Assembly: GCA_030532425.1 (NCBI GenBank)
Contig: JAUNLD010000001.1
Location: 61,254-125,253 of the forward strand
Source: Lautropia sp.
Lineage (GTDB): Bacteria; Pseudomonadota; Gammaproteobacteria; Burkholderiales; Burkholderiaceae_E
DNA: 64,000 nt
Reading direction: 5' to 3'
Shown: piece after piece, positions 40,689 through 54,823 of the stretch
Layout of the letters: each line of letters opens with the position of its first letter
Position numbering within the stretch: the first letter of the stretch is position 1
Translations under genes and position numbers: made by a program
The notes under the pieces: generated by a model
Told to the model about the DNA's origin: nothing
What the model saw: only the letters and a program-made list of their open reading frames with translations
The model's database searches: none

Positions 40689-42173
40689 TCAGCGCGGCAG
40701 GTCGGAGTGGCCCATCAGGAATTCGTCGACGGCCCGGGCGGCCTGGCGGCCCTCGCGGATGGCCCAGACCACCAGCGACTGGCCACGGCGCATGTCGCCG
40801 GCGACAAAGACACGCTCACGGCTGCTCTGGTAGGCCTGTTCGCCCTCGACGCTGGCGCGGGCGTTGCCACGCTCGTCCCGCTCGACACCAAAGGCCGACA
40901 GCATCGACTCGACCGGATGGACGAAGCCCATGGCCAGCAGCACCAGGTCGGCCTTCACTTCAAATTCCGAGCCCTCCACCTCGCTCATGCTCATCCGGCC
41001 GGTGACCCGGTCGGTCTTCCATTCGACACGGGCGCAGGTGAGTGAGCGCAGCTTGCCATCGGAGCCGGCGTTGAAGCGCTTGGTCGTCACCGACCAGTCG
41101 CGCACACCGCCTTCATCATGCGAGGACGAGGTGCGCAGCTTGACCGGCCAGTAGGGCCAGGTAAGCTGCTTGTTCTCGTGCTCGGGCGGCTTGGGCATCA
41201 GCTCGAACTGCGTGACCGAGGCCGCCCCCTGACGCAGCGCGGTGCCGACGCAGTCGGATCCGGTATCGCCACCGCCGATCACGACGACGTGCCGGCCGGT
41301 GGCGCGCAACTGGTCTGGCAGCGAATCACCGGCTACCACGCGGTTCTGCTGCGGCAGGAAGCTCATCGCAAAATGCACGCCCGGCAGCTCACGCCCCGGA
41401 ATGGGCAGATCGCGCGGCACTTCCGAACCACCGGCCAGCACCACGGCATCGAAGCTCTTGAGCAGCTGGGCGGCCGACACGGTCCTGGTGCTGAGGTTGC
41501 AGACCATGTCCGGCCAGTCGCCGGTGACGGCCACGCCGGTCCGGAATTCGACGCCCTCGGCCTTCATCTGGCCGACCCGGCGGTCGATGAGGGACTTGTC
41601 GAGCTTGAAGTCGGGAATGCCGTAGCGCAGCAGCCCACCGGGCCGGTCGTTCTTCTCGAAGACGGTGACGGCGTGACCGGCACGCGCCAGCTGCTGGGCA
41701 CAGGCCAGGCCCGACGGCCCCGAACCGACCACCGCCACCTTCCTGCCGCTGCGGTGCGCGGCAGGCTGCGGGCGCACCCAGCCCTGCTCCCAGGCCTTGT
41801 CGATGATGGCGTGTTCGATCGACTTGATGCCGACGGCCTCGGTGTTGATGTTGAGCGTGCAGGCCGCCTCGCACGGGGCCGGACAGATCCGGCCGGTGAA
41901 TTCGGGAAAATTGTTGGTGGAGTGCAGCGTGTCGATGGCTTCCTGCCAGCGACCGCGATAGACCAGATCGTTCCAGTCGGGCACGATGTTGTTGACCGGG
42001 CAGCCGTTGTGGCAGAACGGAATGCCGCAATCCATGCAGCGCGCGCCCTGCACCTGGGCCTGCTCATCGTCCAGGTGCAGCACGAATTCGCGGTAGTGGT
42101 GCAGACGCTGCGCCGGTGCCTCGGCTGCTTCGTGCAGGCGGGCAAATTCAAGAAAGCCGGTTGCTTTTCCCAT
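40689..42173 (-). CDS. gltD: Glutamate synthase small subunit
   Basis: A 494-residue flavoprotein that passes electrons from NADPH to the large subunit. N-terminal Fe-S Cys are visible in [17 protein letters not shown] and [12 protein letters not shown] motif [14 protein letters not shown] and NADPH motif [11 protein letters not shown] follow. ATG 42173, preceded by AGGA, gives the normal family start; 34 more codons in frame upstream are not used. It is 117 nt downstream of gltB and co-oriented, so the two are likely one transcript. Confidence 0.96.
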   Translation of the reverse strand: MGKATGFLEFARLHEAAEAPAQRLHHYREFVLHLDDEQAQVQGARCMDCGIPFCHNGCPVNNIVPDWNDLVYRGRWQEAIDTLHSTNNFPEFTGRICPAPCEAACTLNINTEAVGIKSIEHAIIDKAWEQGWVRPQPAAHRSGRKVAVVGSGPSGLACAQQLARAGHAVTVFEKNDRPGGLLRYGIPDFKLDKSLIDRRVGQMKAEGVEFRTGVAVTGDWPDMVCNLSTRTVSAAQLLKSFDAVVLAGGSEVPRDLPIPGRELPGVHFAMSFLPQQNRVVAGDSLPDQLRATGRHVVVIGGGDTGSDCVGTALRQGAASVTQFELMPKPPEHENKQLTWPYWPVKLRTSSSHDEGGVRDWSVTTKRFNAGSDGKLRSLTCARVEWKTDRVTGRMSMSEVEGSEFEVKADLVLLAMGFVHPVESMLSAFGVERDERGNARASVEGEQAYQSSRERVFVAGDMRRGQSLVVWAIREGRQAARAVDEFLMGHSDLPR

Positions 42174-42290
42174 GATCGGATCCTGTATCTCTGAAGGCGG
42201 ACAGCCTGCGCACCCCGCGCACGGCTGCCCGCTGTGGTTCGGTGCCAAAGCCCGCAGGCTCCGGCGGATGGCCACCCGGGCCGTCGTGCC

Positions 42291-47120
<4,830 letters not shown>

Positions 47121-47526
47121 GATCCTGACTCCTGGCGCGGCACCCCCGGCGCGCACATCAGACGGGGATGCTGATGACGATATGCGTGTTGCGTTGCGCA
47201 AGAATACGGAGCCCGGGCATCCGAAAGCAATGAGAAAATAGGGGTCAGAGCAAATTACAAAACATGAAATTCACGATCAGGCAATAATGGGGACACAACA
47301 AATGGGCGGTGTTGCGGCACGCCTCCGTGCTCCCTGCCGGCATGCCAGCATGCACCCCGTTCCCCCGTGCGCATGACGGGCAGTCTGCTGAATGAAACCG
47401 ACAGGCCGACGCCAACCGAGGGCACGCGCGTCTGCCACCTCGCCCGCCGGTGCACCGACGCCCCCTCGACCTGTTCATCGACACCAACCCCTATCTTGGC
47501 GACAGTTGAGCGGTTTTCAGCTGATT
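47121..47526. other. Intergenic region gltB to RAYT-like gene
   Basis: 406 nt without a recognisable gene. It includes the candidate gltBD promoter and, at about 47237-47256, AAATAGGGGTCAGAGCAAAT. Read on the minus strand this is TTTGCTCTGACCCCTATTT, a motif I associate from memory with the flanks of REP-associated transposase genes. The nearest RAYT-like gene lies 270 nt away. No REP palindrome was identified. Confidence 0.5.
47201..47230 (-). promoter_or_regulatory. Candidate promoter of gltBD
   Basis: On the minus strand TTGCTT (47230-47225) and TATTCT (47206-47201) are separated by 18 nt, about 80 nt before the gltB ATG. The -35 is weak. Confidence 0.4.
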
Positions 47527-48354
47527 TTATCGGTATTTACGGCGTTTTCCGGCAAGCAGTGGTGAATGTCGCTCGATGGCCGCACGCTCGGCGGCGGCGG
47601 CTTCGGCGGCGGCACGCTGCCCGGCATCACCCCCTGCCGAGATCCGGCGCACGGGCCGTCCCACGTGGCGAAACTGGAAATCGCATTCGTGGATCAGCTC
47701 CAGCCGGCGCAGCCAGGGGGCGCTGGCCAGCGGGTGGCCCCGGCGCAGCGCCCGGTCGAGGTCGTGGTGCAGCAACACCTGCTCGACCTGCTCCAGTGCA
47801 TCACGCACGGCCGCGGGCTGCAACAGCGCCTGCCAGGCCCGTTCGCGCTCGAACGGGGTGTTGCCCAGCGCCCAGTAGGCAGGCTGGGGGTGCAGGCCGT
47901 GCTCGTGCAGCAGGCCCAGATGATGGCGGCAGCTGGACCACGGGTGGTCGTCGGGCAACGGCACCAGCCCCTGCCGTACCGGCAGCGACTCCAGATACTG
48001 CTGGCAGGCCAGCCCGAAGCGCGGGCCTTCGACCAGCGAGGAGCGAAAGCGCCCCGCCCACAGCGTGCCGCTGCGGCGATGGCGGGTATTGAACAGGCGC
48101 ACGTACTGCCGCCCCAGCGCCTGCATCACCCGCGGCAGGGCCTCAGCCGTGCGGGGTGTGACCAGCAGGTGGATGCGGGCGGGTAGCAGCACCCAGGCAT
48201 GCAGCGCCACACCATTGTCGGCCGCGGCCTGCCCCAGCACCTGCCGGCAGGCCTGGCGGTCTTCATCGTCGAGAAAGACCGGCTGATCGTTGTGGCCGTG
48301 CAGCAGCACGTGGTAGAGCTGCCCGGCCAGCAGCAGGCGGGGACGGCGGGCCAT
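47527..48354 (-). CDS. REP-associated tyrosine transposase-like protein, degenerate
   Basis: A 275-residue protein of the Y1/RAYT type: start ARRPRLLLAGQLYHV, FLDDEDRQ, HAWVLLPARIHLLVTP, SGTLWAGRFRSSLVEG and QQYLESLPVRQGLV, where Tyr120 is the catalytic position. The metal-binding HUH motif (usually PNHVHLL) reads PARIHLL, so its first His is Arg60, and the N-terminal RGN motif reads HGHN. It may have lost nuclease activity or been adapted as a DNA-binding protein. The C-terminal third is longer than usual and ends in a basic AGKRRKYR. A strong ribosome site is not seen. Confidence 0.7.
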   Translation of the reverse strand: MARRPRLLLAGQLYHVLLHGHNDQPVFLDDEDRQACRQVLGQAAADNGVALHAWVLLPARIHLLVTPRTAEALPRVMQALGRQYVRLFNTRHRRSGTLWAGRFRSSLVEGPRFGLACQQYLESLPVRQGLVPLPDDHPWSSCRHHLGLLHEHGLHPQPAYWALGNTPFERERAWQALLQPAAVRDALEQVEQVLLHHDLDRALRRGHPLASAPWLRRLELIHECDFQFRHVGRPVRRISAGGDAGQRAAAEAAAAERAAIERHSPLLAGKRRKYR

Positions 48355-48423
48355 TTCAGTCAGGCGGCAAGACAGACCGTGCCGGAAAGCCCGTTGACAG
48401 CTTGGATAGCACAGCCACCACCA

Positions 48424-48567
48424 TCACCGGTGACACTGCCCATCCTGCACGACCATGGATTGTGCGCTTTCGACATTTCGCTCTGGAGTCGCATCCTGCG
48501 CAAGCGCGCACAGCGGTGCCAAGAGCAGGCCAGCCCCTAGCTTCGACAAAGAGAAACGTTTCTTCAT
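48424..48567 (-). pseudogene. 47-codon remnant of an exported protein gene
   Basis: A short frame from ATG 48567 to TGA 48424 encodes a textbook signal peptide (MKKRFSLSKLGAGLLLAPLC, then ALAQ with probable cleavage at ALA) followed by only about 24 residues, ending in a run without a domain. Such a leader without a body suggests the 5' end of a secreted protein gene cut short by a deletion or frameshift. A genuine 23-residue exported peptide is possible but less likely. It starts 40 nt after the VOC gene stop on the same strand. The ribosome site is weak. Confidence 0.5.
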
Positions 48568-48606
48568 GTTGATCTGTCTAGCATGTTCATAGAACATGCG
48601 AACGCT

Positions 48607-49032
48607 TCACCGCGCTTCGCGTTGCGCGAACCCAAGCACGTATCCGTTGAGATCTTTAACGTAGATCTCCTTCATGCCGTAGAAGGTATCGTGCAAGTCG
48701 CGTACAACTTCACATTGCGTCTTCAGTCGAGCAGCGAGCGTGACCAAATCGTCGACCTCGAAATATAGCACGGCACTGCTGCTGATGTCGGCGGAATCCG
48801 CAAAGGCGGGGACGTTCTCGCGCAGGCTCTTTTGCTCCTGCAGCATAAGCTCGATATCACCGTTCTTGATCAGTGCGTAGACCAGAACCTTGTTGCGGTC
48901 ATACTGGAAGAGAACTTCCTCGGACCCCATCGGAACACTCATCACATGCTGGAAGCCCAGCACGTCGGCATAGAATTCGATGGCCTTGTTGACATCCACA
49001 ACCATCATGTTGCACCACAATTTTCTCAGCAT
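48607..49032 (-). CDS. VOC (glyoxalase/bleomycin resistance) family protein
   Basis: A 141-residue vicinal oxygen chelate protein with a single-chain two-module fold: MMVVDVNKAIEFYADVLGFQ at the start and AVLYFEVDDLVTLAARLK plus KEIYVKDLNGYVLGF in the second half. The C-terminal DLNGY segment resembles the metal-site strand D-P-x-G, but the substrate is unknown. AAAGGAGC precedes ATG 49032. Its GC content looks close to 50 percent, well below the neighbours, pointing to horizontal transfer. It follows the broken AAA ATPase, whose out-of-frame tail runs across it. Confidence 0.85.
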   Translation of the reverse strand: MLRKLWCNMMVVDVNKAIEFYADVLGFQHVMSVPMGSEEVLFQYDRNKVLVYALIKNGDIELMLQEQKSLRENVPAFADSADISSSAVLYFEVDDLVTLAARLKTQCEVVRDLHDTFYGMKEIYVKDLNGYVLGFAQREAR

Positions 49033-49810
49033 GATTTGCTCCTTTTTTGAGCATTGAAAGAAATGCGCCGTCAGGCGTGCGATTGGAATCAGGGACGAAT
49101 GTACGGATCCGGCCCACATTGCCGATGTTGTCACCATGCACGTTGAGGTGACGTTGCGGCCCGGACATCGGCAAGCTGCGGGCTGCGTCGGGATGGAAAT
49201 ACGACAGATACCATCCCTTGAGGAAATCCCGAAAGCGCTTGATGCGCGGGTGCTCCTTGAGCGTTCCCAGCGTGGCGATACCCAGCTGACGCGTGTCGGT
49301 CAATTCCACGGGTGCCTGTGTCCGGTCCTCCTCACCTTCGGTCTCGACAGCTTCCTCTCCTGCCCAGACCAGTCCCTTGCCATGATGCAAGCGCAGGAAA
49401 GGATAGGGGCGGCCATGTTTCTGCCCCTTGCGGCGCTGCTTCAGCAGCTCCGATTCGACGAAGGGACGACCACGCTCATCAAGGGAAATCGAAAGCTCGT
49501 AGGTAATTGGCCGTTCATTGCTCGCTTCCCGATAGTAAATCTCGAACCGTATCGGCTGCTCGGAGCCCTTGCTTCGCAGGCGCTCGAACCCGCCCCGCTG
49601 CTTCATGTCGCACGCCGTCTCGACGTCGGTGGCCAGACCATCCGCCACAAACCCGAACGCATCGAACAGGGAGCTTTTGCCCACCCCATTCTTACCGATA
49701 ACGACCGTGAAGGGTGTAAGCGCCTCACCCTGCCCTCCGGAAACCCTCCCCAGCGTCACGTCTCGCAAGGCGCGATAGTTCTGTACACGAAAGCCTTCAA
49801 TGATGGCCAT
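48899..49810 (-). pseudogene. 3'-truncated AAA-family ATPase
   Basis: The N-terminal 230 residues form a standalone AAA_21/SMC-like ATPase: MAIIEGFRVQNYRAL, Walker A VVIGKNGVGKSS (37-48), and GPQRHLNVHGDNIGNV at the right place for the end of the first half. Homologues continue with the ABC-like signature, Walker B DEPEN and a switch His; here the match stops near 49115 and the frame runs on as unrelated residues over the VOC gene. The protein therefore cannot hydrolyse ATP properly. Full-length relatives often belong to small defence-type pairs, but no partner remains here. AAGGAG precedes the ATG. Confidence 0.75.
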
Positions 49811-49954
49811 CCGCTCTCTCCTTGACGCTACAGCGGAAAATCAGCAGGACAGGATATCAGCCTTGCGTCAGCCGATCACAACGCCAACCTGCAAGCAGGC
49901 ATCCTGCACCAGGCAGGAGCATGCGGGCACCACGATGCCCGGTTCATGAGACGC

Positions 49955-51049
49955 TCAGCCCAGATGTGCCGCAATCACCACGCGCACCAGCGCCTCGTCG
50001 GCACGGGTGGTGGCGGCCTTACCCAGGCCATCCAGCACGACGAAGACCGGCGTGCCACGCTCGGCCTTCTTGTCGATGGCCATGTGTTGCAGATAATCGT
50101 CCACCGGCCAGGCGGGCGCCACCACCGGCAGGCCGGCGGCACGGATGATCCCGGTCAGCCGCTCGGCCTCGTCGGCCGGCAGGCGGCCCAGGCGCACCGA
50201 CAGGTCGGCCGCCATCACCATGCCCGCGCCCACGGCCTCGCCGTGCAGCCACTGGCCATAGCCGGCCCCCACCTCGATGGCATGACCAAAGGTGTGACCG
50301 AAATTGAGGTGGGCGCGCACGCCCGCCTCGCGCTCGTCGGCCGCCACCACCGCGGCCTTGATGCGGATCGAATCGAGGATGGCCGGCCCCATCCGGGCCG
50401 GGTCGAGCGCCAGCAGGGCAGGCATGTCCTGGCCGACGCGATCGAGATAGGCGCGGTCGGCGATGGCGCCGTGCTTGATGACCTCGGCCAGACCCGCCGC
50501 CAGCTCGCGGGCCGGCAGCGTCTTCAGGGTGTCGATGTCGGCCACCACCAGCCGGGGCTGATGGAAGGCACCGACCATGTTCTTGCCGCGCCGGTGGTTG
50601 ATGCCGGTCTTGCCGCCCACCGAGGAATCGACCTGCGCCAGCAGACTGGTGGGAATCTGCACGAAGTCGATGCCGCGCTGGAAACTGGCGGCAGCAAAGC
50701 CGGCCAGATCCCCGACCACCCCGCCGCCCAGCGCCACCAGCAGGCTCTTGCGGTCGAAGCGGGCCGCCAGCAGGGCGTCATGGATGGCATCGAGCTGCTG
50801 CCAGCATTTGCTGGCCTCGCCCGCCGGCACCACCACCCGCGTGACCTGGTGTGCCACCGGCGCCAGCAGGGCCTGCACCCGTTCGCCATAGTGCGGATCG
50901 ACATTGGTGTCGCTGATGATGCCAACCGAACGGCCTGCGGCCAGCGCCTGCAACGCCGGGTTGTGGTCGAGCAGGCCGCAGCCGACCTGGATGTCGTAGC
51001 TGCGGGCGCCAAGGTCGACGGTGAGGATCTGCGGAGCGGGTGCTGTCAT
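49955..51049 (-). CDS. aroB: 3-dehydroquinate synthase
   Basis: A 364-residue NAD-dependent enzyme, step two of the shikimate pathway. Seen: the GGGVVGDLAGFAAASFQRG loop, SVGGKTGINH, the metal-binding AEVIKHG and LNFGHTFGHAIE, and the HGEAVGAGM helix. Length and order are normal. It follows aroK on the same strand with 105 nt between. Confidence 0.96.
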   Translation of the reverse strand: MTAPAPQILTVDLGARSYDIQVGCGLLDHNPALQALAAGRSVGIISDTNVDPHYGERVQALLAPVAHQVTRVVVPAGEASKCWQQLDAIHDALLAARFDRKSLLVALGGGVVGDLAGFAAASFQRGIDFVQIPTSLLAQVDSSVGGKTGINHRRGKNMVGAFHQPRLVVADIDTLKTLPARELAAGLAEVIKHGAIADRAYLDRVGQDMPALLALDPARMGPAILDSIRIKAAVVAADEREAGVRAHLNFGHTFGHAIEVGAGYGQWLHGEAVGAGMVMAADLSVRLGRLPADEAERLTGIIRAAGLPVVAPAWPVDDYLQHMAIDKKAERGTPVFVVLDGLGKAATTRADEALVRVVIAAHLG

Positions 51050-51154
51050 GGCCGGAATGATGGAAGACGTGAAAGACAGGAACAGGATGGTGGCAGGAAG
51101 CGCAATCGGGAAGGCAGGGCACGCAAAAGACCGCCAGGAACGAACAGAAGGGCC

Positions 51155-51832
51155 TCAGGGACGGCGGCCGGGAGGCGCCGGCGACGGACCGGAGGCGGCT
51201 GAGGCAGCGGGGGCCGAAGCCCCCCCCTGCCCGGCCGCCCCCTGGCCAGCGGGCACAGCGCCTGCCCTGCCTGTGCCTTGCCCGCCGGCAGGCGCGGTCG
51301 CGCCCTCGTGGCCTGCCTCGCCGCCCAGCAGCCTGACGATGGCCTCGACGATGTGATCGACCGGCTGCCGGCTGGTGGGCACGACGTGGTGGGCCACCTC
51401 GACGTAGAGCGGCTCACGCTCGGCACAGAGACGGTGGATGCGCTCGCGCGGGTTGGGGGTGCGCAACAGCGGACGCTGACGGTCGCGGCGCAGCCGCTGC
51501 CAGAGGTCGGCCGGCTGGGCCTGCAGGTAGATGACGCGGCCACGGGCGTGAAGGTGCTGGCGGTTGAGCGGCGAGATCACGGCTCCACCGCCGGTGGCCA
51601 GGACCAGACCCGGCTGCTGGCTCAGTTCATCGAGCAGCTGCGCCTCGCGCCGGCGAAAACCGGCCTCGCCCTCCAGCTCGAAGATGGTGGGGATGTTGAC
51701 GCCCAGCCGGGCTTCAAGCTCGCGGTCGGCGTCGATGAAGGCACGACCGAGGCGGCGCGCCAACCGGATTCCCACGGTTGACTTGCCCGCCCCCATCATG
51801 CCCACCAGAAAAATGGAAAAGGCGGCACTCAT
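51155..51832 (-). CDS. aroK: Shikimate kinase
   Basis: A 225-residue kinase phosphorylating shikimate. P-loop GMMGAGKSTV at 11-20, shikimate-binding DADRELEARLG, FRRREAQLL, the GGG motif VLATGGGAV and the lid RPLLRT. The last ~50 residues are a Gly/Ala/Pro-rich tail not found in the 175-residue standard enzyme. The gene lies between pilQ and aroB, the usual position in beta- and gammaproteobacteria. Confidence 0.94.
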   Translation of the reverse strand: MSAAFSIFLVGMMGAGKSTVGIRLARRLGRAFIDADRELEARLGVNIPTIFELEGEAGFRRREAQLLDELSQQPGLVLATGGGAVISPLNRQHLHARGRVIYLQAQPADLWQRLRRDRQRPLLRTPNPRERIHRLCAEREPLYVEVAHHVVPTSRQPVDHIVEAIVRLLGGEAGHEGATAPAGGQGTGRAGAVPAGQGAAGQGGASAPAASAASGPSPAPPGRRP

Positions 51833-51977
51833 GCCGCCTTAAGGTACCAGATTCGGGCCACTGGCAGCAGCCATGCTGCCTGGGAAAGCCCTTGTTGCCT
51901 CTCCCCCGCCGGTTACAGCCATGAAGCGCCGGGAGAAGAAGCCGGCCGCCCCGGATGTCGCCCGTGCGGCCGGGTAC

Positions 51978-52013
51978 GGGCACCCCGCCGGGCCTGCCTG
52001 CCCTGGGGTGCCC
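51978..52013 (-). terminator. Possible hairpin terminator after pilQ
   Basis: GGGCACCCC/GGGGTGCCC, a 9-bp stem (51978-51986 with 52005-52013) and 18-nt loop, begins 9 nt after the pilQ stop. There is no T-run, so this may be a weak terminator that allows readthrough into aroK. Confidence 0.4.
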
Positions 52014-52021
52014 GGTGCCGG

Positions 52022-54274
52022 TCAGCGCTGCACCAGCGAATCGTTGACGATGCGCGGGGTGAGGAAGACCAGCAGCTCGGTGCGGTCGCTGGTCCGCGAC
52101 TTGCTGCGGAACAGGTAGCCAAGGATGGGGATGTCGCCCAGGAGCGGCACCTTGTCGGTGCGGGTACGCTCGAACTGCTCGTAGATGCCGCCGATGACCA
52201 CCGTGCCGCCGTCCTCGATCAGCACCTGGGTCTTCACGTGACGGGTGTCGATGGCGTAGCCGGCGCTGGTGAGCTGGCCGACCGCATCGCGGCTGACATC
52301 CACATCCAGGATGACGTTGCCTTCGGGCGTGATCTGCGGGGTGACTTCAAGCCGCAGGTTGGCCTTGCGGAACGACACCGAGGTGGCACCGCTGGAGGTG
52401 GCCGCCTGGTAGGGCAGCTCGGTACCCTGCTCGATCACGGCCGGACGCTGGCTGGCGGTCAGGACACGCGGGCTGGCCACGACCTTGCCGCGCTGGTCGG
52501 CTTCGAGGGCCGACAGCTCCAGGTTGATGAAGCGCGACAGGCTGGAACCGAACAGGCTGATGGCCAGCGAGGCGGGGTTGGTGCCCGAGATGCCACCGGC
52601 CGGGAAGCTGAAGAAGTTGGTGTTCAGCAGATCGGTCGGGCGGCCCAGGCCGACCACCGTGGTGCCGCCATCCTCGCCTCCCAGCTGCGACGACAGCTCG
52701 GCAGCACCGTTCAGGTTGCCGGAGATGGTGCCGTAACCGACACGGTTGCCCAGCGACGAGCCCGGACCGTAGACCGGCACGTTGATGGCTTCGGCCTCAC
52801 CCGTGACCGGGTTGGGACGGGCCACCGTGCGCTGGATGGTACTGCGGCGGTCGTAGAAGCCCAGCTTGGCTCCCAGGTTGCGCGAGAAGCGGTCGTCGGC
52901 CTCGACGATGCGCGCCTCGATCAGCACCTGACGCACCGGGATGTCGATCTGGGAAATCAGCTGCCGGACCTCATCCAGACGTGTGGGCGTGTCCATCACG
53001 AACAGCTTGTTCGAGCGGGCATCGGCCAGTGCGCTGCCGCGCTTGGAGAGCACCGACTGTTTCTCGTCGGAGAGCATCTCGCGCAGCTTCTCGGCGGTCT
53101 GGTAGTTGAGCGTGAAGACCTCGGTGCTCAGCGGCTCGATCTCGGAGATCTGCTGCTTGGATTCGAGCGCCAGCTTTTCCTTGGTGGCCAGCTCCTCGCG
53201 CGGGGCGATCATCACCACGTTGCCGCTCTTGCGCATGTCCAGGCCGCGCGACTGCATGATGATGTCGAGCGCCTGATCCCAGGGCACATCCTTCAGGCGC
53301 AGCGTCAGCTTGCCCTGCACGGTGTCGCTGGTGACGATGTTCAGGTTGGTGAAGTCGGCGATCACCTGCAGGAGCGCGCGCACGTCGACGTTCTGGAAAT
53401 TCAGCGACAGGCGCTCGCCACGATAGCCGGGCTTGCTGCCCTGCGTCAGGCGGTTCGGATCTTCCTGGATCGGCTTGACCTCGACGACGAACTGCGAATC
53501 ACTCTGGAAGGCCGAATACTCCCACAGGCCCTGCGGCTCGATGATGACGCGCGTACCCTTGCCGTTCGACTGGGTGCGCACCATCTTCACCGGCGTGCCA
53601 AAGTCGGCCACATCGAGCTGGCGACGCAGGTTGTCGGGCAGACGGGCACCGGGGAAGTCGACGATGACGTTCTTGCCCTGCTGGCGGATGTCGGCACCGG
53701 CACTGTCATTCGACAGGTCGATCACCACGCGGCCTTCACCGCCCTTGCCACGGCGGAAGTCGATGTCCTTCAGCGCCACGCCCTGCGCGGCAGCCTGCTT
53801 GCCGTTCATGATCGGCAGCGCGCTGCCCTTGGCGGCCACGGTGGCCACGTCGGCCTCGTGCCGGTTGAACGACAGCACCAGGTCATTGCCCTCGATCTGC
53901 GACGAGAAGCGCATCGCGCGGCTCATGTTCAGCACGACGCGCGAACGCTCGCCCCCCTGCACGACGTTGACGCTGCGCACGTCACCGCCGGTCAGCTCGA
54001 TCAGGCTGCGGCCGATGCGGTTGTCGGTATCCTGGAAATCCAGCGCCAGCCGGTGCGGATTGGCCAGGCTGAAGCTGGGCGGCACTTCGGTCAGCGGCTG
54101 CCCCATGCGGATGCGCACCTGCGTGGTGGCACCCTGCTGCGAGCCGATGATCGACTCGATCGAGTTGCTCAGTGCCCAGGCGGGCAGGGCCGTGGCGCCA
54201 AACCCGACGAGGGCCGCGGCGATGGAGGTTTTAAGAAAGCGCATGGCCGTTTTTTCCCCAAGTCGTTGGTTCAT
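52022..54274 (-). CDS. pilQ: Type IV pilus secretin PilQ
   Basis: A 750-residue outer-membrane secretin through which the pilus passes. Order: signal peptide (FLKTSIAAALVGFGATALPA), two AMIN domains (about 40-260), STN/N0 domain (LSLNFQNVDVRALLQVIADF), N1 domain (TRLDEVRQLISQIDIPVRQVLIEARI), then the secretin beta domain with PLLGDIPILGYLFRSK near residue 720. Two starts are possible: ATG 54274 overlaps the pilP stop (ATGA); ATG 54244 is ten codons in, with GGGGA upstream, and would give a tighter signal peptide. Confidence 0.95.
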   Translation of the reverse strand: MNQRLGEKTAMRFLKTSIAAALVGFGATALPAWALSNSIESIIGSQQGATTQVRIRMGQPLTEVPPSFSLANPHRLALDFQDTDNRIGRSLIELTGGDVRSVNVVQGGERSRVVLNMSRAMRFSSQIEGNDLVLSFNRHEADVATVAAKGSALPIMNGKQAAAQGVALKDIDFRRGKGGEGRVVIDLSNDSAGADIRQQGKNVIVDFPGARLPDNLRRQLDVADFGTPVKMVRTQSNGKGTRVIIEPQGLWEYSAFQSDSQFVVEVKPIQEDPNRLTQGSKPGYRGERLSLNFQNVDVRALLQVIADFTNLNIVTSDTVQGKLTLRLKDVPWDQALDIIMQSRGLDMRKSGNVVMIAPREELATKEKLALESKQQISEIEPLSTEVFTLNYQTAEKLREMLSDEKQSVLSKRGSALADARSNKLFVMDTPTRLDEVRQLISQIDIPVRQVLIEARIVEADDRFSRNLGAKLGFYDRRSTIQRTVARPNPVTGEAEAINVPVYGPGSSLGNRVGYGTISGNLNGAAELSSQLGGEDGGTTVVGLGRPTDLLNTNFFSFPAGGISGTNPASLAISLFGSSLSRFINLELSALEADQRGKVVASPRVLTASQRPAVIEQGTELPYQAATSSGATSVSFRKANLRLEVTPQITPEGNVILDVDVSRDAVGQLTSAGYAIDTRHVKTQVLIEDGGTVVIGGIYEQFERTRTDKVPLLGDIPILGYLFRSKSRTSDRTELLVFLTPRIVNDSLVQR

Positions 54275-54819
54275 TTTGCAGGTTCATCCTCAAGCGAGAT
54301 CGTGGTGTTCTGTTCGACCCAGTCGCCTGCTGCGTCCCGGACCAACTCCCTGATCCCCATTTCCGTTTCCGTGATGCGCACGATGCGACCGAAGTTCTGA
54401 CCGACGTAGTTGCCGACGTTGGCCTGGTAAACCACGTCCCCCACCGACAGCAGCGCCACCGTGCCACTGGTCTTGTTGCTCAGGTGACCCACGAGTTTGA
54501 TCGTGTCGATCGGAAAACTCTCCAGCGGCTCGCGCCGACGGTTGAGATCGGGCGACAGGCCGCTGCGGCTGCGGTCGGTGAGGTTGGCTGCCGCCACCAT
54601 CAGCTTGCTGCTGGAAAACGGGTCGTAATCCAGCCGGGCTTCATAACGGAAGGGCACGAAGCTCTTGGGCTCATCGATCTTGCTGACGCGGCGCGGCGTG
54701 TCCGCCCGGGTCTTGTCCATCCAGCCCTGCACTTCATCCAGATCGGCCGCGCAGCCGGTCAGGCCGACGCTGAGCAGCAGGATGCTGCCGGACAATGCCA
54801 TTCGTTTGCTCATCTTCAT
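54271..54819 (-). CDS. pilP: Type IV pilus lipoprotein PilP
   Basis: A 182-residue inner-membrane lipoprotein (lipobox GLTG-Cys23) that links the PilNO complex to the secretin. The C-terminal HR domain is visible: LESFPIDTIKLVGHLSN, VALLSVGDVVYQANVGNYVGQNFG. ATG 54819 is chosen, as GGAGG lies 11 nt upstream; M21 is possible. It starts 4 nt after the pilO stop and overlaps the pilQ start. Confidence 0.93.
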   Translation of the reverse strand: MKMSKRMALSGSILLLSVGLTGCAADLDEVQGWMDKTRADTPRRVSKIDEPKSFVPFRYEARLDYDPFSSSKLMVAAANLTDRSRSGLSPDLNRRREPLESFPIDTIKLVGHLSNKTSGTVALLSVGDVVYQANVGNYVGQNFGRIVRITETEMGIRELVRDAAGDWVEQNTTISLEDEPAK

Positions 54820-54823
54820 GGTC

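Noticed and set aside
52238-54400. 720-codon plus-strand frame opposite pilQ
   Set aside because: Shadow of pilQ; no known motif.
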